Assembly (NCBI GenBank): GCA_018678395.1
Contig: JAHHMJ010000087.1
Location: 1 to 5,806, forward strand
DNA: 5,806 nt
Reading direction: 5' to 3'
DNA from: Gemmatimonadota bacterium
Lineage (GTDB): Bacteria; Gemmatimonadota; Gemmatimonadetes; Longimicrobiales; Gaopeijiaceae
Positions 1 through 5,806 of the stretch are shown piece after piece. The notes under the pieces are model-generated. The model was not told the DNA's origin and searched no databases. It was given only the letters and a program-made list of their open reading frames with translations. How positions within the stretch are numbered: position 1 is the stretch's first letter; every line of letters starts with the position of its first letter. Made by a program: the position numbers and the translations under genes.

Positions 1-1242
1 TGGATACCGATCCCGCCGCAAGCGGCTGAGGTAGCGGAATCGGACACCCTGCACCTCGGGGTCGCCGAGGCGTTCGGTCGGGCGGTGGAGGCGGCGCTGG
101 ACGTCGCCGCGGCGGGTCTCCGCGCCGAGGCGGCCGAGGCCCGTGAGGATCAGGCGGCGCGGCTGCCCAATCCCCAATTCACGGTCGCCGCCGAGAATCT
201 GGGGAAAGAGCGCTTGACCACCGGACTCCCGGCGCCCGACGGGATCGAGGGGCAGGCGGTCCTGAGTCCCTCTCTCCCGTTCGGCCCGACGCGTTCCGGA
301 ACGGTGGGCGCGGCTCGCGCCGAACGAGTCGCCGCGGAAGCACGACTCGAACGCACGGTACGGCAGAGCGCGGAGAACATCCTCGCGGGCCTCGGCTCGC
401 TCGTTCGTGCTCGAACCGTCGCTCGGAATGCGCGCGGGGAGTTTGCCACCCTGGAGTTGTTGGCCGACGCGGTGGCGGCACAGGCGCGAGAGGGTCGTGT
501 CCCGGAGAGCGATGCCTCCCGGGCCGTGCTGGCGCGGGGCATGGCAGCCACGGCCCTCGCCCGAAAGGAAGGTGCACTGGCCGGCGCGGTTGGCGAGGTG
601 GTGCGGCGCCTCGGTGTGGACGCCGAGACCTGGGTCGAGTTGGAGGTGCCCGTGTGTGCGCCGGGTGCTGCGGACCCCCTCGTTCCGGGTCCTCTCCCCG
701 ACGTCGAGCTCGCCCGGGCCGAGGTGGAGGCCGCGAACTCGCGGGTCTCGATTGCTCGGGGCCTGGGCCTCCCGGACTTCTCTCCGGCCGTGGGCGTGCG
801 GAGGGCCGCGGGCACCGAAGCGCTCTACCTCGGATTCAGTACCACGCTTCCGCTCTTCGATCTGGGGGGGCGCCGCGTCGCGGCTGCCCGGTCGGAGACC
901 CGGGCCGCCGAGCATGAGCTCGCGGCGCTGGAGCTTCGTTTCGCGGCGGAGCGGGCGGCCGCTCGACGGGCTCTCGAGGCGGTCGAGGCCGCGCGCGTTC
1001 ATTTCGGGGCCGAGTGGTTCACGGCGCTCGATCAGATGGTGACCGCGGCCGAGGCCCGCTACGACCTGGGGGAGGGAACCCTGTTCGAACTCCTCGACGC
1101 CCGTCGGACCCGAATTCAGGCCATGGACGATCACGCGGCCTGGCAGGCGGAGCTCTGGCAGGCACGCACGCGGCTGGCTCGTCTCTCCGGCGTGGCGCCC
1201 GCCGCCGCCGTCATCTGCTCCGAACCTCTCGGGGAATCGTGA
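1..1242 (+). CDS. czcC: CzcC-like outer-membrane efflux channel (TolC/OEP family), 5'-truncated by window edge
   Basis: This is the outer-membrane channel of a tripartite metal efflux system, which receives substrate from the RND pump and releases it outside the cell. The frame is open from base 1, and 413 residues are visible before the TGA at 1240-1242. A GTG at 85 could be taken as the start, but the 28 residues before it continue the family's first helix (TLHLGVAEAF, then an Ala/Glu/Arg-rich helix). The true start and signal peptide therefore lie upstream of the window. Family marks, numbered from the first visible codon: LPNPQF at 55-60, the usual turn before the first beta segment; a second-repeat beta hairpin with LPLFDLGGRR at 283-292; and a helix carrying YDLGEGTLFELLDARR at 354-369, like the Y-x-x-G-x-x-x-x-x-E-L-L-D-A-x-R motif of OEP proteins. 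Long Ala/Arg/Glu helices fit the periplasmic barrel. It is first in the visible operon and ends 2 bases before the adaptor gene. The family is certain; the name czcC rests on the neighbours. Confidence 0.92.
   Translation, partial: WIPIPPQAAEVAESDTLHLGVAEAFGRAVEAALDVAAAGLRAEAAEAREDQAARLPNPQFTVAAENLGKERLTTGLPAPDGIEGQAVLSPSLPFGPTRSGTVGAARAERVAAEARLERTVRQSAENILAGLGSLVRARTVARNARGEFATLELLADAVAAQAREGRVPESDASRAVLARGMAATALARKEGALAGAVGEVVRRLGVDAETWVELEVPVCAPGAADPLVPGPLPDVELARAEVEAANSRVSIARGLGLPDFSPAVGVRRAAGTEALYLGFSTTLPLFDLGGRRVAAARSETRAAEHELAALELRFAAERAAARRALEAVEAARVHFGAEWFTALDQMVTAAEARYDLGEGTLFELLDARRTRIQAMDDHAAWQAELWQARTRLARLSGVAPAAAVICSEPLGES
1231..1236 (+). promoter_or_regulatory. Ribosome binding site deciding the adaptor start
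   Basis: GGGGAA lies 8 bases before the ATG at 1245, inside the last codons of the channel gene. An in-frame GTG at 1239, which overlaps the channel's stop as GTGA, would sit only 2 bases from this site. The ATG is therefore the better start. It also leaves a short, normal lipoprotein signal peptide. Confidence 0.55.
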
Positions 1243-1244
1243 TC

Positions 1245-2381
1245 ATGCGCACTTCGTCGCTCGTCCGGGGCCAACCCGGGTTCGCCCTCTTCGTAGCCCT
1301 ACTGGTCGCCGGGTGCTCCGGCCCGGAGCCCGAGGCCGATGTCGCCCCTGTCGAAGAAGACGGCGTCGTGGCCCTCAGCGAGGCCCAGATCGCCTCTGCC
1401 GGACTTCGCTGGGAGCCGGTGACACGCTCGGACGTTCGCCAGACCGTGCGCGTCCCGGGCTCGGTCGACGCCCCGGACACCGCCCGGGCCGTGGTCGGGT
1501 CGATTCTCGAGGGCCGCGTTGCGCGCATCCGGGTGTTGCCTGGAGATCGGGTCCGCGCCGGCCAGACCCTCGTGGAGATTCACGGTCACGAGCTCTTCGA
1601 CGCCCAGGCGGGACTCGTGTCCGCCGAGGCGGGCGCCGGGGTGGCGCGTGAGGCGGCGGGGCGTGGTGAGCGCCTCTACGAGGCCGGTGCCATCGCGCTG
1701 GAAGAACTCCAGCAGCGGAGGGCCACTCTGGCACGGGCTGAGGCCGAGATCGTACGGGCCCGGGAGATGGTCGAGCACCTCAACCCCACGCCGGAGGGCA
1801 ATGCTTCGGCCGTGGCCCCGGCGGCCGGGACCGTCTTCTCGGTCGAGGTCGCGACCGGTGAGGTCGTGCTGCCGGGCACGCCGCTGGTCCACATGGGCAC
1901 CACCGACCAGCTGTGGGTCACCGCCTTCGTACCGGAGGGCACCTCGGCCTCGCTGGAGCGCGGAGACGAGGTGGCGGTCCGGTTCCGGACGGCCCCCGGG
2001 CTGGAGGCCCGCGCCCGTCTCGTCCAGATCGGTCAGTACGTGAACCCGGACAACCGCTCGGTGGAGATGCGCTTCGAGCTTCTCGACCCCTCTCCCACGA
2101 TTCGCGCCGGGTCGTTCGCGACCGTTCTCGTCAACACCACCAGCACCGTCCAGGGCGTGGAGCTCCCCGACGCCGCGGTCGTGCGCATGGGCGACGGCGA
2201 TGCCGTGTTCGTGTCCCTCGGTGGGGGCCGCTTCGAGCCGCGCATGGTGTCGGCCCTCCCCCTCGGGGACGGCCGGCTGGCGGTGGAGGGACTCGACGCC
2301 GGCACGGAGGTCGTGATCGAGGGTGCCTACTTCCTGAAATCGGCGCTCGAGGGGGACGAGGGCGACGAAGGGGAAGGCTGA
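1245..2381 (+). CDS. czcB: CzcB-like periplasmic adaptor (membrane fusion protein) of HME-RND efflux, lipoprotein
   Basis: This 378-residue adaptor bridges the inner-membrane pump and the outer-membrane channel in the periplasm. Residues 1-24 form a lipoprotein signal: Arg2/Arg8, a hydrophobic stretch at 12-22, then the lipobox LVAGC with Cys24 as the predicted lipidated residue. The mature protein would be tethered by lipid, not by a transmembrane helix. Domains in order: a beta-barrel strand pair near 55-85; the first half of the lipoyl-like domain with EGRVARIRVLPGDRVRAGQ at 89-107; a short alpha-hairpin near 116-178; the second lipoyl half near 188-219 (APAAGTVFSVEVATGEVV); a beta-barrel near 221-298 (DQLWVTAFVPE); and a membrane-proximal domain near 304-366 ending in VVIEGAYFLKS. 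There is no His-rich N-terminus and no added C-terminal metal-binding domain. The tail (369-378) is entirely Glu, Asp and Gly. The gene starts 2 bases after the channel gene, and its stop shares one base with the pump's start. The family is certain; the metal is not known. Confidence 0.93.
   Translation: MRTSSLVRGQPGFALFVALLVAGCSGPEPEADVAPVEEDGVVALSEAQIASAGLRWEPVTRSDVRQTVRVPGSVDAPDTARAVVGSILEGRVARIRVLPGDRVRAGQTLVEIHGHELFDAQAGLVSAEAGAGVAREAAGRGERLYEAGAIALEELQQRRATLARAEAEIVRAREMVEHLNPTPEGNASAVAPAAGTVFSVEVATGEVVLPGTPLVHMGTTDQLWVTAFVPEGTSASLERGDEVAVRFRTAPGLEARARLVQIGQYVNPDNRSVEMRFELLDPSPTIRAGSFATVLVNTTSTVQGVELPDAAVVRMGDGDAVFVSLGGGRFEPRMVSALPLGDGRLAVEGLDAGTEVVIEGAYFLKSALEGDEGDEGEG
2369..2374 (+). 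promoter_or_regulatory. Ribosome binding site for the RND pump gene
   Basis: AGGGGA, within the purine run AAGGGGAAGG at 2368-2377, sits 6 bases before the ATG at 2381 and inside the last codons of the adaptor gene. With the TGATG stop/start overlap this points to translational coupling. It supports the start at 2381 over in-frame codons further upstream, which would overlap the adaptor gene by several hundred bases. Confidence 0.55.
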
Positions 2382-5300
2382 TGGTCCGTCGCGTCGTCGA
2401 TTTCTCCGTCCACCAGGCGCTCTACATCTACGGGGGCGTAGCCACGCTCGTCGCGCTCGGCGCCTACGCGCTCTGGACGCTGCCCTTCGAGGCGTTCCCC
2501 GACCTCACCGCCAACTCCGTCTCGGTGATCGCCGACGCGCCGGGGATGGCGCCGTCGGACGTGGAGCAGCTCGTCACCTATCCCATCGAGCGGTCGCTGC
2601 TCGGGCTGCCCCGAACGGTATCGGTGCGCTCCACGACGAAATTCGGCCTCTCGATGACGCAGGTCATCTTCGAGGACGGCGTCGATCCCTACTTCGCGCG
2701 GCAGGTCGTCGCCGAGCGGCTGACCGATCTGACCGCCGACATGCCCGACGGCGTGAGCGCCACGATGGGCCCGGTCGCCACGGCCATGGGCGAGATCTAC
2801 CAGTACGTACTGGCCTCGGACAATCCCGAGGTCACGGCCATGGATCTGAAGACGCTCCAGGACTACTCGATCGCGCCTCAGCTCCGGACGGTCGCCGGCG
2901 TCGCGGAGGTGAACTCCTGGGGCGGGCTCATCGAGCAGTACCACGTGGTCGTCGAACCGGGCCGCCTGATCCAGGCGGGTGTCACCCTCGCGGACGTGGA
3001 GATGGCTCTCGCCGAGAACAATCGGAACTTCGGCGGGACCTACACCGAAGCGCGCGGCGAGCGCTTCATCATCCGGGGCATGGGACGGCTCGAGGGCATC
3101 GAGGATCTCGAAGACGTGGCGGTCACGACGCGGGGTGGTGTTCCGCTCCACATTCACGACGTCGCGACCGTGACCCGGGGAGCGCTCCCGCGGCAGGGTG
3201 CCGTGACGATCGACGGCGAGGGCGAAGTCGTCGCCGGCATGGTCATCATGCGCAAGGGCGCCAACGCCGTCCGCGTGCTGGATCGCGTGGAGGCGCGGAT
3301 CGAGGAGATCCTCCCGACGCTTCCCGACGGCGTCCGGCTCGTACCGTTCTACAATCAAGCGGATCTCGTCGATCAGACCACGCTGACCATCCAGAAGAAC
3401 CTGCTTCTGGGTGGCACGCTCGTCGTCATCCTGTTGTGGGCGTTCCTGCGCAACGTCGCGGCCTCCCTGCTCGTCGCGCTGATCATACCCCTCGCGATGG
3501 CCTGGGCGTTCATTTCGATGCGCGTCTTCGGATTCAGCGCGAATCTCATGAGCCTCGGGGCCCTCGACTTCGGGCTCCTCGTCGACGCTTCGGTCGTCGT
3601 CGTCGAGAACGTCATGCGAAAACGGGGTGAGAAGGGGGACGGCGAGGGCGAGGGCGGTGCCGCCGACGCGGCCGAGGACGCGGAGGTCGCCCGCGGGCGG
3701 ATCCGCGACGCCGTCCAGGAGGTGGCGCGCCCCGTCCTCTTCGGGATCGCCATCATCGTCGCGGTCTACATCCCGATTCTCGCGCTCCAGGGGACCGAGG
3801 GCCGCATGTTCCGGCCGATGGCCTTCACGGTCGTGGCCGCGATCCTCGGTTCGCTGGTTCTCGCGCTCACCTTCGTGCCGGCGGCGGCGAGCCACGTGCT
3901 GCGGAACGCCCGCGAGGTCCATACGCCGGGATTCGAGAAGGCCCGCGCCGGCTACCGCAACTTCCTGAGCCAGGCCGTCGGGCGTCCCGGCGCCGTGTTC
4001 GGCGTGGCCGTACTGCTCTTCGTCGCGTCTCTGGTCGCGGGGGGCCGCTTGGGCACCGAGTTCATGCCGCGCCTCGACGAGGGCAGCGTGCTGGTACAGG
4101 GCCTTCGGCTGCCCTCGACCGCGCTCGACGAGGGCACCGCCTATTCGGGTGCGCTCGAGCGGGCGCTGATCGGGCTGCCCGAGGTCCGGGTCGCCGTGTC
4201 CAAGCTCGGCCGACCGGACCTCGCCACCGAGGCGATGGGCACGTACGAGTCCGACACCTACGTGGTGCTGGAGCCCAAGGGCGAGTGGCGTTCGGGGGGC
4301 AAGGATGCTCTGCTCTCGGCGATGGACAGCGCGCTGCAGGAGGTGCCGGGTCTGGGCTACGCCTTCACGCAACCGATCCAGATGCGCCTGGACGAGGCCG
4401 AGACCGGGATCACCACCGACGTGGGCGTGAAGATCTTCGGCGAGGATGCGGACCTGCTGGCCGACCTGGCCGGGCGGGTGGAGCGGATTCTCTCGACGAT
4501 CCCCGGTGCCGCCGACGTGCGTGTCACCGCGGCGGCCCGGGTCAAGGAACTGCGGGTGCGGGTGGACCGCGAGGCGCTGGCCCGCTACGGGCTGGCCGCC
4601 GCCGACGTCGGCCACCAGGTCGAGATGGCTCTCGGCTCCAGCGTTGCCACGCGGGTCGTGGACGGACCCCGGCGGATCGACGTGGTGGTTCGGGTTCCCG
4701 GCGGCAATGGCATCGATCCCGTCCTGATGGCGCGCCTGCCCATCGCCAACGGTCCGGACGGGCTCGTGAGCCTGGGCACCGTAGCCGAGCTTCACGTCGC
4801 GGAGAGCCCCGAGGCCTTCGCGCACGAAGGAGGGCAGCGGATGGTGGTCGTCGGCGCCAACATCCGGGGTCGGGACGTCGGGAGCTTCGTGGAGGAGGCC
4901 TCGAGCATCCTCGGTCAGCGCATTTCGCTGCCGTCGGGCTACCGCTTCGAGTGGGGTGGTCAGTACCGCAACCAGCAGTCTGCCATGCAGCGCCTCACGA
5001 TTCTGGTCCCGGTCGCCATCCTGGCGATCTACCTGCTGCTTTTCGGGACCTTCGGGACGATCCGGCAGGCGCTGCTCATCATGCTGAACGTGCCCTTCGC
5101 GGTCGTGGGAGGCGTCGCGGCGCTCTGGCTGACCGGGCTGAACCTCAGCACGTCGGCGTTGATCGGTTTCATCGCCGTCTTCGGAATCGCGGTCCTGAAC
5201 GGTGTGGTCCTGGTGAGCTACATCAATCAGCTGCGCCAGGAGGGGTCGGCTCTGGTGGATGCGGTGCTGGACGGTGCGGCCGTGCGGCTGCGACCGGTTC

Positions 5301-5503
5301 TGATGACCGCGCTGGCCGCGAGCCTGGGCTTCGTGCCGATGGCCATCTCGACCTCGCCGGGCGCGGAGCTCCAGCGACCTCTGGCCACCGTGGTGATCGG
5401 GGGACTCCTTGCGGCCACCATGCTCACCCTCGTGGTGCTTCCGACCCTCTATCTCTGGGTCGAGCGACGCATCGGGCAGGACACGGCGGTGCCGGGGGCG
5501 TAA
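2381..5503 (+). CDS. czcA: CzcA-like heavy-metal RND efflux pump (HME-RND), complete
   Basis: This is the inner-membrane proton/metal-ion antiporter of the system, 1040 residues, close to the usual 1030-1065 of the family. Layout: TM1 about 15-35; periplasmic porter half 1 about 36-335, with APGMAPSDVEQLVTYPIE at 53-70 and YFARQVVAERL at 104-114; TM2-TM6 about 337-503; TM7 about 533-553; porter half 2 about 555-870; TM8-TM12 about 871-1026. TM4 carries the HME signature DFGLLVDASVVVVEN at 396-410, whose Asp396, Asp402 and Glu409 match the proton-relay triad D402/D408/E415 of Cupriavidus CzcA. The usual D-G-A after the second Asp is D-A-S here. By recalled alignment, the three Met ligands of CusA (M573, M623, M672) fall on Gln573, Glu623 and Glu672, which argues against Cu(I)/Ag(I) and favours divalent cations. 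The TM4-TM5 cytoplasmic loop holds an acidic Gly/Ala-rich insertion at about 416-437. The start at 2381 overlaps the adaptor's stop by one base. The class is certain; the metal is inferred. Confidence 0.95.
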   Translation: MVRRVVDFSVHQALYIYGGVATLVALGAYALWTLPFEAFPDLTANSVSVIADAPGMAPSDVEQLVTYPIERSLLGLPRTVSVRSTTKFGLSMTQVIFEDGVDPYFARQVVAERLTDLTADMPDGVSATMGPVATAMGEIYQYVLASDNPEVTAMDLKTLQDYSIAPQLRTVAGVAEVNSWGGLIEQYHVVVEPGRLIQAGVTLADVEMALAENNRNFGGTYTEARGERFIIRGMGRLEGIEDLEDVAVTTRGGVPLHIHDVATVTRGALPRQGAVTIDGEGEVVAGMVIMRKGANAVRVLDRVEARIEEILPTLPDGVRLVPFYNQADLVDQTTLTIQKNLLLGGTLVVILLWAFLRNVAASLLVALIIPLAMAWAFISMRVFGFSANLMSLGALDFGLLVDASVVVVENVMRKRGEKGDGEGEGGAADAAEDAEVARGRIRDAVQEVARPVLFGIAIIVAVYIPILALQGTEGRMFRPMAFTVVAAILGSLVLALTFVPAAASHVLRNAREVHTPGFEKARAGYRNFLSQAVGRPGAVFGVAVLLFVASLVAGGRLGTEFMPRLDEGSVLVQGLRLPSTALDEGTAYSGALERALIGLPEVRVAVSKLGRPDLATEAMGTYESDTYVVLEPKGEWRSGGKDALLSAMDSALQEVPGLGYAFTQPIQMRLDEAETGITTDVGVKIFGEDADLLADLAGRVERILSTIPGAADVRVTAAARVKELRVRVDREALARYGLAAADVGHQVEMALGSSVATRVVDGPRRIDVVVRVPGGNGIDPVLMARLPIANGPDGLVSLGTVAELHVAESPEAFAHEGGQRMVVVGANIRGRDVGSFVEEASSILGQRISLPSGYRFEWGGQYRNQQSAMQRLTILVPVAILAIYLLLFGTFGTIRQALLIMLNVPFAVVGGVAALWLTGLNLSTSALIGFIAVFGIAVLNGVVLVSYINQLRQEGSALVDAVLDGAAVRLRPVLMTALAASLGFVPMAISTSPGAELQRPLATVVIGGLLAATMLTLVVLPTLYLWVERRIGQDTAVPGA

Positions 5504-5505
5504 GG

Positions 5506-5537
5506 CGAGTCGGCCACTCGGGTCCGTCTGGGGTGGC
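5506..5537. terminator. Weak hairpin(s) in the convergent intergenic spacer
   Basis: The 46-base gap between the pump's TAA (5501-5503) and the convergent gene's stop (5550) holds two alternative small stems. CGAGT/ACTCG (5506-5510 with 5516-5520) has a 5-base loop. GCCACTC/GGGTGGC (5513-5519 with 5531-5537) has one G-T pair and an 11-base loop. Neither is followed by a T-run on either strand, so this is not a clear intrinsic terminator. It may be part of a bidirectional end of transcription, or chance in GC-rich DNA. Confidence 0.22.
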
Positions 5538-5549
5538 GACCTGGCCGCG

Positions 5550-5806
5550 TCAACCGCCCGCCGACGCTGCAGCGCGCCTTCGCGACCGATGCCACACCCA
5601 CCCGTACAGGGCCACGTTGAGCACCAGCAGGCCCACGCCCAACGCGACCTGGATCTCACGAGTCAGCCCCGCGGGATAGACGAAGCCGGTCACGTAGCGC
5701 TCGATGAATCCCCCGGTGTATCCCACCTCCCCTCCGATGCGGCGGAGGTGGTTCTCCAACGGTGTGAGGGGGCACGTCCAGCCCCGGAACTCGATAAGGG
5801 CGCCCC
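5550..5806 (-). CDS. DUF2784-like small membrane protein, 5'-truncated by window edge
   Basis: The last 84 residues of a minus-strand gene are visible, and the frame stays open to base 5806, so the start is beyond the right edge. A TTG at 5757-5759 could be called as a start for a 69-residue protein. The 15 codons before it, however, encode GALIEFRGWTCPLTP, which flows directly into LENHLRRIGGEVGYTGG. From memory this is the conserved core of DUF2784 (Trp-x-Cys-Pro-Leu-Thr-x-Leu-Glu-x, then a Gly-rich stretch with GGFIERY, then YPAGLTRE). From the first visible full codon, the WTCPLTPLE motif is at 9-17, YPAGLTRE at 43-50, one membrane helix at about 51-70, and a basic tail HRSRRR after it. 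DUF2784 proteins are about 120-140 residues with several membrane helices; their function is unknown. The gene converges on the efflux operon with a 46-base gap and is most likely a separate unit. Confidence 0.8.
   Translation of the reverse strand, partial: GALIEFRGWTCPLTPLENHLRRIGGEVGYTGGFIERYVTGFVYPAGLTREIQVALGVGLLVLNVALYGWVWHRSRRRAAASAGG

Noticed and set aside
1..84. Possible intergenic or promoter region before a GTG start at 85
   Set aside because: The frame is open through base 1 and codes for typical OEP N-terminal helix residues, so this is coding sequence.
1014..1244. In-frame upstream extension of the adaptor gene into the channel gene
   Set aside because: The extra residues are a shadow of the channel gene's reading. 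The lipoprotein signal peptide and ribosome binding site both place the start at 1245.
1913..2380. In-frame upstream extension of the pump gene
   Set aside because: The added 156 residues are Arg/Gly/Pro-rich, overlap the adaptor gene in another frame, and match nothing at the RND N-terminus. The family N-terminus aligns at the ATG at 2381, which has a good ribosome binding site.
3595..3610. Short GTC/TCG repeat in the TM4 codons
   Set aside because: It is simply four consecutive Val codons (residues 405-408) of the conserved TM4 signature using preferred GTC, not a functional repeat.
2327..5659. Very long open frame on the minus strand (about 1110 codons) opposite the pump gene
   Set aside because: It is antisense to a complete, well-conserved RND pump. 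Its translation is dominated by Arg, Asp, His, Gly and Gln with no recognisable domain or membrane segment, as expected for the complement of GC-rich codons. It also overlaps the DUF2784-like gene in another frame.
4285..5679. Plus-strand open frame of about 464 codons in another frame of the pump gene
   Set aside because: It overlaps conserved pump sequence and has low-complexity Arg/Gly/Ala composition. It has no ribosome binding site or domain.

Overview
The window is a GC-rich segment (clearly above 65% by eye, strong G/C third-position bias) from a Gram-negative, diderm bacterium. The diderm reading rests on an outer-membrane efflux channel and an envelope-spanning RND pump. Codon use, the lipoprotein form of the adaptor and the neighbouring DUF2784-like gene would fit a high-GC environmental lineage such as Gemmatimonadota, Myxococcota or a proteobacterium. 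I cannot fix the phylum from sequence alone.

About 95% of the window is one plus-strand operon coding for a tripartite heavy-metal efflux system of the Czc/Cus (HME-RND) type. In order: a TolC/CzcC-type outer-membrane channel whose 5' end lies outside the window (1-1242), a CzcB-type periplasmic adaptor made as a lipoprotein (1245-2381), and a complete CzcA-type proton/metal antiporter of 1040 residues (2381-5503). The genes are packed with a 2-base gap and then a 1-base TGATG overlap, so they are almost certainly co-transcribed and translationally coupled. The promoter and any metal sensor must lie upstream of the window. The pump keeps the Asp-Asp-Glu proton-relay triad in TM4. By recalled alignment it has Gln/Glu/Glu where CusA has its three-Met copper site, so divalent cations (Zn/Co/Cd/Ni) are the best guess.

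After the pump comes a 46-base spacer with only weak hairpins. A convergent minus-strand gene then runs off the right edge (5550-5806). Its visible C-terminal 84 residues match my recollection of the DUF2784 small membrane protein family, and it is probably unrelated to the efflux operon.

I see no mobile element, RNA gene, CRISPR array or novel multi-gene system. The points worth a second look are details: an acidic Gly-rich insertion in the cytoplasmic TM4-TM5 loop of the pump, a similar acidic tail on the adaptor, the substituted metal site, and a His-Gly-His-Glu motif in the adaptor.
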